64,000 nucleotides of DNA from Zanthoxylum bungeanum (GCA_019454045.1 SKCR01038918.1:1-64000), one strand, 5' to 3'; counted from the stretch's first letter, positions 1 to 9,612 are shown. The notes: generated by a model from the sequence alone, not told the origin. Translations and numbers: made by a program.

Positions 1-448
1 CTGTGGAAACAGAGATTTGGGAAGAAGAATTAATGAAGTTAGAGAGCCTGACTCTGGAAAGGAGGAGAAGCCTGAGGAAGACCTGATTGCAGAGGAAGAA
101 GTGTCTCTAGATAGTGAAGACATTTACCTTCCTGATGTGTTTGAATGTACTTCCGCATTATTCAATAATAAAGACATTTCTTTTGCTTACTTGCTTGAGT
201 CATTTCCGTTTACTCTGCATGAATCAAGCATATTTGACATCAGTTCAGCCAGAACTATTGCATTTAACTTGGGTACACTTGAGAACCCCAAAGAAATTTT
301 GATTGCAAGTGAAGTAACCTCCGAAGAGAGGGGAGAAACTAGAAGAAGTGTTGGTCAGATATGCCAAAGTATTTGCTTGGTCTTATGAGGACATGCCTGG
401 GGTAGACAGAAACATTGCCCCCAGCACACAATACCAACTTATCCGAAT
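1..448 (+). pseudogene. pol: Tat-1 pol: acidic linker between protease and reverse transcriptase
   Basis: Homologous to the linker that is open at 59785-60531 in Tat-4. It is an acidic, glutamate-rich stretch, then the conserved block LFECTSAL, then FDISSARTIAFNLGT and the RT-proximal block ASEVTSEE. The first ~60 bases read in one frame (WEEELMKLESL) and the rest in another, so the apparent ATG at 17 is not a real start. A further shift near 335-350 and an insertion near 415-422 break the link to RT. The function of this linker is unknown; it precedes RT in all Tat copies here. Confidence 0.75.
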
Positions 449-1343
449 ATGAGGCCAGTAAAGCAGAAACTTCGACGGATGAGACCAGAATGGGCTGAGA
501 AAGTCAGAGAGGAAGTTAAGAAGCAGATAGATGTGGGGTTCCTGGAAGTGGTAAAATATCCTGAATGGTTGGCTAACATAGTACCGGTACCAAAGAAAGA
601 TGGGAAGGTCAGAATGTGTGTAGACTACAGAGATCTCATAAAGCTTGTCCGAAAGATGATTTCCATTTGCCGCATATAGATGTTCTGGTTGATAGTGCGG
701 CTTTGTCTGCTATGTATTCATTTGCAGATGGATTTTCAGGGTACAATCAGGTTCTCATGGCTGAAGAAGATAAACACAAGACTGCATTTGTTACCGAGTG
801 GGGTACCTATTGTTACAAGGTGATGCCATTTAGGCTTAAGAATGCAGGAGCTACTTATCAGCGGATGGCCACTACACTCTTCCATGACTTGATGCACAAA
901 GAGATTGAGGTGTATGTGGATGACATGATGGTGAAATCAGAAACGAGGTTGGGCATATTGAGGCATTGGAAAGGTTCCTTCAGAGAGTTGACAGATATAA
1001 CCTGCGGCTTAACCCAAGAAATGTGTGTTTGGGGTGACATCAGGGAATTGCTTGGTCATACAGTGGGAATGGGCGAATAGAGGTAGACTCCGAAAAGATC
1101 AAGGCAATCACAGAAATGCCTGCACCGAAGATAGAAAAGGAAGTCAGGGCATTCTTGGGAAAGATCCAGTACATCAGTCGGTTTATTGCCAAGTTGACAT
1201 CGGTATGTGAGCCTATCTTCAAACTGTTGAGAAAAGATCAGCCAGTGAGATGGAATGAACAGTGTCAGACCGCCTTCGACAGAATCAGAGAGTACTTGGT
1301 GAAGCCACCCGTATTGAAACCTCCGAGGCCGGTAGACCTTTGA
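449..1343 (+). pseudogene. pol: Tat-1 pol: reverse transcriptase domain, frameshifted
   Basis: RNA-directed DNA polymerase of a gypsy element. The N-terminal part (449-640) has PVPKKDGKVRMCVDYRDL. The palm continues in another frame from ~640 with FADGFSGYNQ (motif A) and GATYQRMATTLFHDLMH. The catalytic box YVDD is at 913-924. The thumb/connection follows at 1116-1343 in a third frame (EKEVRAFLGKIQYISRFI). At least three frame changes occur (near 640, 955 and 1075), so no functional enzyme is made. Motif A and YVDD aspartates are still encoded, unlike Tat-4, where motif A is deleted. Confidence 0.9.
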
Positions 1344-1765
1344 TATTGTATTTGGCTATAGAATCAGAAGCATTGGAGGTATGATGGTACAGGCAGATGA
1401 GACAGGGGTAGAACATACAGTTTATTATCTAAGTAAGAAGATGCTCCCGTATGAGGCTCGATATCAAGAGGTTGAGAAGATCTGTCTTGCAGTGGTATGG
1501 GCTTCCAGAAAGTTGCGACATTACTTCCAGTCTTACAAGATCCAGGTGGTGGCAAAGGAGAATCCTCTGAAATATCTTCATTCAGTGCCTTCACTAGTGG
1601 GAAACTGGGCCGATGGTTGGTATTGTTGACAGAGTTTGACATTGAGTATATCACATCCAAAGTGATCAAGGGACGAGCAGTAGCAGAGTTTCTGGCATTG
1701 CAACCTGTTGAGGGGGATCAGTATAAGTTTGAGTTTCCAGATGAAGAGATCCAAGCAATAACAGT
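1344..1765 (+). pseudogene. pol: Tat-1 pol: first, gypsy-type RNase H (degenerate)
   Basis: This is the RNase H fold found in all gypsy pol proteins, read in two frames (1381-1629 and 1497-1874). Recognisable blocks are LSKKMLPYEARYQEVEK and SRKLRHYFQSY. The usual catalytic aspartate positions read YLAIES and VVAKENPL instead of acidic YTDAS- and TDHK-type motifs, so the domain is probably catalytically dead. That is the known condition of the first RNase H in Tat elements. A frame change near 1610 interrupts it. Confidence 0.8.
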
Positions 1766-1874
1766 TCAGAGATGGAAGATGTATTTTGATGGAGCAGTGA
1801 ATTACAAGGGAGCCGGAATTGGGATCGTGATAGTAACCCCCGAGGGAGAGACTTTGCCTTGGCCAAGAGGTTGA
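1766..1874 (+). pseudogene. pol: Tat-1 pol: start of archaeal-type RNase H
   Basis: Encodes MYFDGAVNYKGAGIGIVIV, the first strand and catalytic aspartate of the second, archaeal-type RNase H. The frame is lost near 1860, where CCTTTGGCC in the other copies reads CCTTGGCC here. This one-base loss in a T run disconnects it from the rest of the domain at 1859-2152. A homopolymer error in the assembly is a real alternative. Confidence 0.8.
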
Positions 1875-3175
1875 CATTCAGAGTGACTAATAACATGGCC
1901 GAGTACGAAGCATGTGCTTTTGGTTTGACAACATTGATAGCCTTGAAGGTCGGGAGTGTGGAAATCTACGGAGATTCTATGTTAGTAGTCCAGCAAATGC
2001 GAGGAGAATGGGAATTGAAGGAAGAACGGTTGAAGCCTTACCTTTTTCACCTCAGAAAATTGGCACAGGATATCCCCGAGTGTAAGTTTCAGCACCTACC
2101 AAGGGAAGAGAATCAGATGGCAGACGCATTGGCTACACTAGCAGCGACTTGGGAAAATCCAGAGAAGTTAGTGATGAGACCGTTGGTACTGACAACAGCA
2201 AGTAAACCTGCTTATGAGATAGAAAGAATTCTGGAAGTGAGGATTGACGATGGTAAACCTTGGTATTGTGACATTCAGAGGTATCTGGAACATGGTGAAT
2301 TCCCAGAAGGGGCGGGCAGAAAAGACAGAATAGCCATTCAGAAGTTGGCTTCCCAGTACGTGACTTTGAGAGGGGAACTGTACAAGAGGCAGGCAAACGG
2401 TATTCAGTTGAAGTGTTTAAGAAAGGAAGAAGCTCAACATGTAATGGAAGAAGTACACGCCGGGGTATGTGGTCCGCACATGAACGGGTTGAATCTGTCC
2501 CGCAAGATAGTGAGACAAGGTTTTTATTGGTCAACTATGGAAACAGACTGCGCGAAGATGGTAAAGCACTGTCATGACTGTCAAGCACATGGTAATTTGA
2601 ATCACTTACCGCACACAGAATTACACGGGTTGTCAGAGCCGTGGCCTTTCTCAGCATGGGGAATTGATATGATTGGGGAAATTCGACAAATGCATCAAAT
2701 GGGCATCGATCATAGTGGTGCAGTAGATTACTTCTCGAAGTGGGTGGAAGCCGAATCCTTCCGTAATGTTACAGCGAAGCAGATGGCAAAGTTCATAGCT
2801 CAGAACCTCATTTGTCGGTATGGTATGCCGTATCATGTAGTGACAGACAACGGGGTCCAGTTTCAAGGAGAGACAAAGGCAATGTTACAGAGGCATGGGA
2901 TAGGCCACCACAAGTCATCACCGTACAGGCCGCAGGCAAATGGGGCAGTTGAGGTAGCCAACAAGACTATAAAGACAATTTTAGCCAAGATGACAGAAAA
3001 TTGTAGAGATTTGGCCGAGAAATTACCGTATGCTTTGTGGGGGTACAGAACATCAGTAAGAACGACAACAGGGTCCACACCTTACTCCTTGGTCTACGGG
3101 ATGGAAGCAGTATTACCAGTAGAAGTGGAAATACAGTCCCTGAGGGAATTAGCAGAGGCAGAATTACCGGAATAG
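1859..3175 (+). CDS. pol: Tat-1 pol: archaeal-type RNase H (C-terminal part) and integrase, 438-codon open frame
   Basis: The longest open frame in the window. Residues 1-98 complete the archaeal-type RNase H: NNMAEYEA (E15), YGDS (D39) and NQMADALA (D89) supply acidic active-site residues. Residues 195-245 form the integrase HHCC zinc finger (H200, H207, C238, C241). The catalytic core follows with D270 (WGIDMIG), D330 (VTDNG) and E365 (NGAVEVANK), the last two separated by 34 residues. Around residues 276-286 the text differs from the consensus seen in Tat-4, as if two small indels compensate each other. The first ATG is internal to pol and not a true start. The frame ends at a TAG where relatives continue with QEWA. 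Confidence 0.85.
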   Translation: MAKRLTFRVTNNMAEYEACAFGLTTLIALKVGSVEIYGDSMLVVQQMRGEWELKEERLKPYLFHLRKLAQDIPECKFQHLPREENQMADALATLAATWENPEKLVMRPLVLTTASKPAYEIERILEVRIDDGKPWYCDIQRYLEHGEFPEGAGRKDRIAIQKLASQYVTLRGELYKRQANGIQLKCLRKEEAQHVMEEVHAGVCGPHMNGLNLSRKIVRQGFYWSTMETDCAKMVKHCHDCQAHGNLNHLPHTELHGLSEPWPFSAWGIDMIGEIRQMHQMGIDHSGAVDYFSKWVEAESFRNVTAKQMAKFIAQNLICRYGMPYHVVTDNGVQFQGETKAMLQRHGIGHHKSSPYRPQANGAVEVANKTIKTILAKMTENCRDLAEKLPYALWGYRTSVRTTTGSTPYSLVYGMEAVLPVEVEIQSLRELAEAELPE

Positions 3176-3502
3176 GAATGGGCCGCACAGAGATTTCATC
3201 AGTTAGCACTGTTGGATGAGAAGAGAACGAAGTCTTTGTATCACATGCAGTTGTATTAGAAGAGACTAGCCCGGGCATTCAACAAGAAAGTACGTCCCAC
3301 AAAGATCAGAAAGGGTGATTTGGTACTTAAGCAGTCGAGGCCGTCGACGACGGATCCGAGAGGGAAATTCAGGCCTAACTGGGAAGGACCTTACATCGTT
3401 CAGAAAGTCATGGGAAATGGAGCAGTGAAGCTATCACACTTGGAAGGAAACGAGTTCACCGAGCCGATCAACGTAGACAGATTAAAGCAGTACTTTGCCT
3501 AG
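3176..3502 (+). pseudogene. pol: Tat-1 pol: integrase C-terminal domain
   Basis: Tail of pol after the TAG at 3173-3175. A second in-frame TAG (where relatives have YQKRLARAF) lies near 3258. The end, 3320-3502, is open and has the basic stretch RPSTTDPRGKF, the chromatin-proximal block NWEGPYIVQKV and the terminus INVDRLKQYFA. The same ending occurs in Tat-3 and Tat-4, so the TAG at 3500-3502 is the natural pol stop. Both internal stops are TAG, consistent with C-to-T decay of CAG codons. Confidence 0.85.
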
Positions 3503-4097
3503 GGAGAGAAGACTGAGCAGTCACCACAAGGATCGACAGAAGATCTAACCCAACGGAATAGGGAAATCATTCATGCATACATGTAACGTTGCATTCTCTT
3601 TGTGTTGTTTCTGTTTTGTGTTCACAGGTTCAAAGAAAGAAGAAGTGGCAGGAATGAGCCAAGCAACGTCAACGCAATTTCAGTTTTTGGGGTGAGTCCC
3701 AAGGGGTGAGGCCCACGTCAGCTTGGGCGAGCCCCAATATCATGTCATCTCCAGGTATGGAAACACATCATCAGTTCGAGGGCGAGGTCCCTATATTCAG
3801 CGGTGTTGGGTCGAGGTGCCCAGGGTCGAGGTGCCCCCGTTGTCAGTTGTAGTTCCGGGTCAAGGTGCCCAGGGTCGAGGTGCCCACTACATCATCAGTT
3901 CGAGGGCGATTTCCCTATATTCAGCGGTGTTGGGTCGAGATGCCCCCGTTGTCAGTTGCAATTATTGGGACGCGTCCCAGGATCGAGGTCCGATGCAGTA
4001 CCAACTCAACTCGAGGCGGCAGCCGAGCCAGGTAAGTAAAATGCATTGCATAACTTTGATAGGATTGTTCAAAGTCACACACTGCACAAGTCCCATC
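3503..4097 (+). other. Tat-1 3' untranslated region
   Basis: Non-coding stretch between the pol stop and the polypurine tract. It begins with a conserved purine-rich segment shared with Tat-2 (reverse complement near 21650) and Tat-4 (63502). It then holds CATGCATACATG-type repeats and a GC-rich part with about 1.7 copies of the ~124 bp unit that is amplified in Tat-2. ORFs across it are by-products of the repeat. Confidence 0.75.
3772..3990 (+). repeat. Tat 3' UTR tandem unit, about 1.7 copies
   Basis: The block beginning CAGTTCGAGGGCGA recurs at 3772 and 3896, a 124 bp period. Within it GGTCGAGGTGCCC is itself repeated. On the other strand the same unit forms the ten-copy array at 8527-9607. 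Confidence 0.8.
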
Positions 4098-4111
4098 AAA
4101 GTGGGGGCGAC
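4098..4111 (+). promoter_or_regulatory. Tat-1 polypurine tract
   Basis: AAAGTGGGGGCGAC lies immediately before the LTR start TGTAGG. The near-identical tract lies at the same place in Tat-2 on the minus strand (8329-8341). This is the expected primer site for plus-strand DNA synthesis. Confidence 0.75.
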
Positions 4112-4789
4112 TGTAGGCATTGCATTTTCGCATGTGAAACCCGATGATGAGTCTCATTTGGAGGCACTACCTTTTGAGTCACGAAAGCCGCGGAAAACGG
4201 ATATCCGAAGGGGAAATTCAGAATAAACAAGCTCACTGTCTTCGTTAGTGCTGCGTTCGTTACTTCGTTCGAACGGAAAACAGATTGCGGGTGTTCGTGT
4301 CGCGTTCGATGAAGCGTTCGAACGGTGTCAGTAATTCTGGTTTTGCTGCTAGCCTCACACCCAGCCCATTTAGCTCCCCAAAGCCCATAAAACACATCCC
4401 AAATTAAATAAATAAATATTAATTTAAACATTAAACATTAAATAAAATATTTAAACCATTTACCAATTAAATAAAATAATTACCTAACTTAAACTAAAAT
4501 CATGCCTAATATAAGTAATTGAATATATCATATACTAAAATTAAAATATAATACCTAATTAAAATCAATCTTAACCAATTAAAGCCAATCATATATTTGA
4601 CTTCCTAATCTAATAAGATAATTACCAATATCAATATTTGTATTCCTAAACCAACACAAATTAAATATTACAACTTCCTAAAATAAAATATTTTGTCCCC
4701 CATCAATCTTGTGTATACCTTTCTCATCTCTCCTAATTTGGAAACAATATCTCTTCCTTGTGAGACAAGGTGAAACCCTAGACATCTTC

Positions 4790-4797
4790 TATATAAA
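4790..4797 (+). promoter_or_regulatory. Candidate LTR promoter TATA box
   Basis: TATATAAA follows an AT-rich zone and precedes a C- and A-rich leader-like stretch beginning near 4820. The position, about 680 bp into the LTR, fits a U3/R boundary. A similar GATATAAATAAA lies on the minus strand of the Tat-2 LTR near 40708-40720. Confidence 0.4.
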
Positions 4798-5606
4798 CAA
4801 CCCCTAACCCAAGCCATTCTCTTCCTTCAGACAGCTCCAAAACGCACCTCATTGACATAGATAATTCACACCCAAAACTCTCTCGAAATCTCTATAGACT
4901 CTCTCTACACACCCAAGACTAAACAAAAAAAGAGAAAACACTTCACACATACGCAAGAAAGAAAACAAAGAAACCACCACAAGCACCACCTCCATAGTCG
5001 AATCCAAAGCACCTACAACCACCTCCATAGCCGAATCCAAAGCACCTACAACCACCATAGCCGAATCCAGAACACACCAAACTCACCCTTAGCCGAATCC
5101 TAAAACACGCCTAAACAACCTCCTAGATTACCTTAACAGTAGCCCAAATCCTTAAAAAACAGTAACATAAAAACTGCATAGATAATCTTAAAAATAATCA
5201 CACACAACTGCACTAAAAACCCACACAAACTTGGAATAGTTCATTGAAAACGTTAAAATAGGTGGCCCGTGCAGTGAGCAGCAAGACAGAGGCCGAATAT
5301 GAGCAGAAAGGAGTTCGAACCGCAAGCAAAACAACAAAGCAGTGAGCTAGGACGCTGAACCAGTGAACCAGAAAAGTTGCGGAGCTTTACCCCTTCGATC
5401 TTCGTGAAACGCGAGTCCGAGAGACGGCTTAAAAGGTTAGACCTGAGGGTATCTTTCACACTTGTTTTCCTTTTCCGCATTATTTATTAAGTATTACTTG
5501 TATGATTGTCATGTTGAAATGCGTGTTTTGGTCTTTGCGTAGATAAATATGCATGAATTATGAGATGTAATATGTTGTGGGTATTGGATGAATGAGAGAT
5601 GTGTCA

Positions 5607-5722
5607 ACTCTCGCGGTATATCGGATGGAAACCCGGACATAAATTTCATAGCCGATTCCGAATCGACGGTAGTATGATCTGTACTCGGGCGACAACTCCA
5701 CGTACCGCTTGGGTAAACGGCA
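5607..5722 (+). repeat. Conserved LTR block, first copy
   Basis: Begins GCGGTATATCGGATGGAAAC and runs to the end of an ACCGCTTGG motif. A second copy is at 6766-6870 in the same LTR. A single reverse-complement copy lies in the Tat-2 LTR (39165-39265). Retention in divergent LTRs suggests constraint or recent duplication. Confidence 0.75.
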
Positions 5723-5808
5723 TCATCTTTCTTTCGTTGTGTTGCTTTTGCTTATTTAGTTTTCTTTACTTTAATTCAATATGTTGTTTATTTATGTATG
5801 ATTCAATC

Positions 5809-6262
5809 AGGCGCATGGACTTAGTGAGTTAGTCCAAAGGTCCTCCATTTGGGAGATAAAGAGCCGAAAAGGCCACCTTTGTGACACTACTTCGCCGCGT
5901 CGGTTGATGTTGTTCGGTTGGATGCAAGATACGTTCAATCGGGCATACTTTGTTTGATGTTATTGAGTTTATCTTTTATGTATGGTTCAATCAAGCGCAT
6001 GGGCTTAGTAAGTGAATGAAAGATCCCTTATGGGGAGGGGTTAAAACCCGTTACCACGATGCTTTGCCGCGCCGATTGATGTGTGTTCAGATTGGATGTA
6101 AGATGTGTTCAATCGGGCATACTTGGTTGATATGATTGGTTCTATTCTTGTATGTGTGATGTGACGCGCATGGGCGTAGTATGTTGGTCTAAAGGTCCTC
6201 TCTTTGAGAGATCAAGAGCCCCAAAAGGTCACCTTTACGGCAGTACTTCGCCGCGCCCTTTT
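5809..6262 (+). repeat. ~180 bp tandem repeat, three copies, in Tat-1 LTR
   Basis: The motif GCGCATGG recurs at 5811, 5995 and 6166 (spacings 184 and 171), each followed by a CTTAGT/CGTAGT motif. TTCGCCGCGYC and TCAATCGGGCATACTT motifs recur in step. The copies are imperfect. Confidence 0.75.
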
Positions 6263-6310
6263 ATTTTTTGTTTATGTATTGCGTCCCATTTCATGCATCA
6301 GGTCTGTTCC

Positions 6311-6648
6311 CGTTCGAACGCGTTTACGAACGCAACTCAAACGCGCATGTGTTTTTGCCTTATCATGTGTCAGGTATCATTTCTGTTCGAACGCGTTAAC
6401 AAACGCCATACGAACGTGAGCATTCTGTCTCATTTCCATTCAAACGCGTTAACAAACGCCATACGAACGTGAGCATTCTGTCTTATTTCCGTTCGAACGC
6501 GTTAACAAACGCCATACGAATGTGAGCATTCTGTTTCATTTCCGTTCGAACGCGTTTACGAACGCTACTCAAACGTGAGCATTCTGTTTCATTTCCGTTC
6601 GAACGCGTTTACGAACGCTACACGAACGCGAACACACTGAACTGAGTC
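6311..6648 (+). repeat. 53 bp tandem repeat with palindromic CGTTCGAACG core, six copies
   Basis: The 10-mer CGTTCGAACG or a one- or two-base variant starts at 6311, 6384, 6437, 6490, 6543 and 6596. The last five are exactly 53 bp apart. The same palindrome occurs near the LTR start (about 4267 and 4314). The Tat-2 LTR lacks the array. Confidence 0.85.
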
Positions 6649-6765
6649 CTCTTCATTAGATTTCATGCATAGTTTTCCTATTAGCTATCTCCACATGTAT
6701 AAATACAAATATGTTAATGTATTGCCATTCATATGCTTATGTCATGATAACATTTGAGTATTATT

Positions 6766-6870
6766 TCTTGCGGTATATCGGATGGAAACCCAGACGTAAA
6801 TTCCGTAGCCGATTCCGAATGGACGGTAGTGCGGTCTGTACTTGGGATACAATTCCACGTACCGCTTGGA
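6766..6870 (+). repeat. Conserved LTR block, second copy
   Basis: Repeats the block at 5607-5722 about 1.16 kb downstream, with scattered substitutions. The duplication explains part of the extra length of this LTR over that of Tat-2. Confidence 0.75.
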
Positions 6871-7199
6871 AAAGTGCCCATATGTGTGCTTGTATGGTTA
6901 ATATGTGTGCTTGTGTTTTCCTGAATGTAATATGCAAATGAAATTGTATGTTCGTTGCTATTTTGATATATGTTAAGCATGCAATATTAAATGTGAGATA
7001 TATGTGAAATGTGTACATAAGTTTTATCTTGAATATGAGAATTTAGAAGCATGATACTCTTAGAAATAAGTGTTACTTAAGCTTGATTAAATTATTACAT
7101 AAATCCTTTCATTACAAGTGACATAAGTAAGGGACCATTCCGAACCCAACGGTTTGAGGTCTTCCCTTGCGAGGGGTGAGTGCGGCCTTAAATCTTTAT

Positions 7200-7225
7200 C
7201 CCGGTTCACACCGGGTGGCGACTCC
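7200..7225 (+). promoter_or_regulatory. Conserved hairpin plus PBS-like sequence in U5
   Basis: The 16 bp imperfect palindrome CCCGGTTCACACCGGG is followed directly by TGGCGACTCC, which equals the first ten bases of the Tat PBS. The same arrangement is at 38691-38716 and 56608-56633 (both minus). Confidence 0.6.
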
Positions 7226-7295
7226 ATGTTATTTAGTACTTCCCAAACTAGGCCGCGAGCCTAGGAACGGCGTCGCCCATGTTTTGTTGTCCACA

Positions 7296-7550
7296 AGTAC
7301 ACAGCTAAAGCCCCTAGTATGCTGGTGGCCAAGGCCCTTCTAAAGTGCCCGGGTCACCCCCCCTAAAGAGGTTTTAAAGACATTGCACAAGTGTCACTAG
7401 GAAACACACATGATGTTTGAGTTGTCACACCCCCTAAAATAGAAAATAAAATAAAATAAGGATAAATACAAAGTGCACACTAGTACCACACGCAAGCGGC
7501 CATGGGCAAGTCATTGGCCCTGGACAAGCTTGGAGTGTAGGTGCGTTACA
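7296..7550. other. Unassigned spacer between two Tat LTRs
   Basis: 255 bp with no open frame and no match to any other part of the window that I can see. It contains an A-rich run (AAAATAAAATAAAATAAGG) near 7442-7461. It may be host DNA or an unrelated element remnant. Confidence 0.5.
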
Positions 7551-8328
7551 CTCTGCGTGGTGTGATTAGGGTTGCTTTGTGCGTGGCTTTGCCGAGAAGG
7601 GAGAGCAGTTAGAAGGCAATGGCGTGTTGCGCGTGAAGAAAGTTAGGGGCAGTTTAGGGCTACGTGCGATTGGTTTGCTTATGCGCAGGCAGGTTTAGGG
7701 TTATTATTTTGTGTTTTTTTGTGTGAATCTGTTGGTTAGTGAGGGAGAAGGTGGGAGGCGAGAGGCTTAGGGTTTCTTATATATTGGTGAGCTAGGTTTA
7801 TGATTTTCTTGGAAATGATCTATTTAATTTTGGAATTTGAATTTATTTTAATTAGGAATTTTATTTAATTAGATATTAATTTAGATTTAATTTAATTTCA
7901 TTTAATTTCAATTTAATTAGTTATTTAATTTGATTTGATTAGTTTAATTGGTTTTTAATTAGTTATTAAATTTAATTTCAATTTAATTGGTTATAATTGG
8001 TTTTAATTTAATTTAATTTAGATTTAATTTAATTAGTTTTAATTTAATTTAATTAGTTTTAATTTATTTTAGTTTAATTTGTGACATATATTTTAAATGT
8101 TTTAATTATTATTGGATGTGATTTAATGGGTTTGGGCTAAGGTTAAGTTTTAAAACGGAGGTCCAACAAGCGAACCCGAAGCTAAACAAGAGAGTTAAAT
8201 CCGAACTAATGCTAATTTCAAACTTTACCCTTCCAACGTCCGTTTCCCGTGGCTTTCACAATCAAAGAGGCAGTGTCTCCATACGAGACTCATCATCGGG
8301 ACTTATATGCAAAAATCCAGTGCCTACA
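7551..8328 (-). repeat. Tat-2 3' LTR, truncated
   Basis: Corresponds to 40495-41265 of the 5' LTR with only scattered differences. It ends on the minus strand with TGTAGGCACTGG at 8328. The other ~1.9 kb of the LTR is missing, and the join at 7551 is abrupt. A long TTTAATTTAATT-type AT-rich stretch (7850-8090) is part of the LTR. Confidence 0.85.
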
Positions 8329-8341
8329 GTCGCCCCACTTT
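8329..8341 (-). promoter_or_regulatory. Tat-2 polypurine tract
   Basis: On the minus strand AAAGTGGGGCGAC directly precedes the LTR start TGTAGG. It is one G shorter than the Tat-1 tract at 4098-4111. Confidence 0.75.
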
Positions 8342-8526
8342 GATGGGACTTGTGCAGTTTGTGACAATGACAATCCTATCAAGTACGTGCAATGCATTTT
8401 CACTTATCAGGCTCGCCAGCTGCCACCTGGTTTGCCCGCTGCTTCGAACCGATTTGATGATGAAGTAGATATGGTGGCGAGGCGCCTCGACCTTTGGGCT
8501 TTGTTCCCGAACCACCGAATGTGAAC
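8342..8526 (-). other. Tat-2 3' UTR, unique part next to the polypurine tract
   Basis: Matches the Tat-1 3' UTR just upstream of its polypurine tract (shared GATGGGACTTGTGCAGT on the plus strand here), then diverges into a short unique segment before the array. No coding potential. Confidence 0.65.
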
Positions 8527-9607
8527 TGTGATGATGATGTAGTGGGCCCTCGACCCTGGGACGCATCCCAGAACTGCAACCGACAACGGGGGCACCTCGA
8601 CCTTGGGCACCTCGACCCAATACCGCTGACAATAGGGACTTCGCCCTCAATATGATGATGTAGTGGGCACCTCGACCTTGGGACGCATCCCGGAACTACA
8701 ACCGACAACGGGGGCACCTCGACCCTGGACACCTCGACCCAATACCGCTGACAATAGGGACCTCGCCCTCAATATGATGATGTAGTGGGCACCTTGACCC
8801 TGGGACGCATCCCGGAACTACAACCGACAACGGGGGCACCTCGACCTTGGGCACCTCGACCTAACACCGCTGACAATAGGGACCTCGCCCTCAAGCTGAT
8901 GATGTAGCAGGCACCTCGACCCTGGGACGCATCCCGGAACTACAACCGACAACGGGGCCACCTCGACCCAATACCGCTGACAATAGCGACCTCACCCTCA
9001 ATATGATGATGTAGTGGGCACCTCGACCCTCGGACGCATCCCGGAACTACAACCGACAACGTGGGAACCTCGACCCAACACCGCTGACAATAAGGACCTC
9101 GCCCTCAATATGATGATGTAGTGGGCACCTCGACCCTGGGAGGCATCCCAGAACTACAACCGACAACGGGGGCACCTCGACCCAATACCGGTGACAATAG
9201 GGACCTCGCCCTCAAACTGATGATGTAGTGGGTCCTCAACCCTCGGACGCATCCCGGAACTAGAACCGACAACGGGGCCACCTCGACCCAATACCGTTGA
9301 CAATAGGGACCTCGTCCTCAAACTGATGATGTAGTGGGCCCTCGACCCTGAGACACTTCCCGGAACTACAACCGACAACGGGGGCACCTCGACCCTGGGC
9401 ACCTCGACCCAACACCACTGACAAATTGGGCCTCGCCCTTAAATTGATGATGTAGCTGGTCCTCGACCCAAGGACGCATCCCGGAACTACAACCGACAAC
9501 AGGGGCGCCTCGACCCTGGGCACCTCGACCCAACACCGTTGACAATAGGGACCTCGCCCTCAAACTGATGATGTTGTGGGCCTCGCCCCAAATTGATACT
9601 GATGTGG
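8527..9607 (-). repeat. Tat-2 3' UTR array 1: ten units of 105-124 bp
   Basis: Units anchored on GATGATGTAG or a close variant start near 8530, 8654, 8775, 8898, 9004, 9112, 9219, 9324, 9445 and 9567. Spacings fall in two classes, 105-108 and 121-124 bp. They differ by one copy of a ~16 bp sub-repeat (GGGCACCTCGACCCTG). Short antisense ORFs here merely read the repeat. Confidence 0.9.
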
Positions 9608-9612
9608 GCCTC
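9608..9612. repeat. Cop-1 target-site duplication, left copy (GCCTC)
   Basis: GCCTC directly precedes the LTR start TGTTGG and is repeated exactly at 19751-19755 after the 3' LTR end. Confidence 0.95.

Larger units (their letters stand above)
1..7295 (+). mobile_element. Tat-1: Ty3/gypsy (Tat-type) retrotransposon, 5' part outside window
   Basis: Plus-strand element with pol (1-3502), 3' UTR (3503-4097), polypurine tract (4098-4111) and 3' LTR (4112-7295). Two consecutive RNase H-like regions between RT and integrase place it in the Tat lineage of plant gypsy elements. Frameshifts and in-frame stops show that it is defective. The 5' LTR and gag lie beyond the left edge, so no TSD can be tested; the 5 bp after the 3' LTR are AGTAC. 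Confidence 0.9.
4112..7295 (+). repeat. Tat-1 3' LTR (3,184 bp)
   Basis: Starts TGTAGGCATTGC right after the polypurine tract and ends ...TTGTCCACA at 7295. It is homologous over its length to the Tat-2 LTR (38595-41265, minus). It is about 0.5 kb longer because it carries a duplicated ~115 bp block, a three-copy ~180 bp repeat and a six-copy 53 bp repeat. An AT-rich zone (about 4390-4690) precedes a TATA motif. The 3' end was placed by comparison with the PBS-flanked LTR end of Tat-2. Confidence 0.8.

Noticed and set aside
3723..4226. 167-codon plus-strand ORF after Tat-1 pol
   Set aside because: It crosses the 3' UTR tandem unit, polypurine tract and LTR start; not conserved in Tat-4.
7200..7225. 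Possible tRNA gene (box-B-like GGTTCACACC followed by an acceptor-like end)
   Set aside because: No box A, D-arm or anticodon arm can be folded upstream; kept only as a structured LTR block.
8527..9607. Regular repeats separated by similar-length blocks, reminiscent of a CRISPR array
   Set aside because: The blocks between the anchors are repeats themselves, no unique spacers exist, and the context is a plant retrotransposon 3' UTR.
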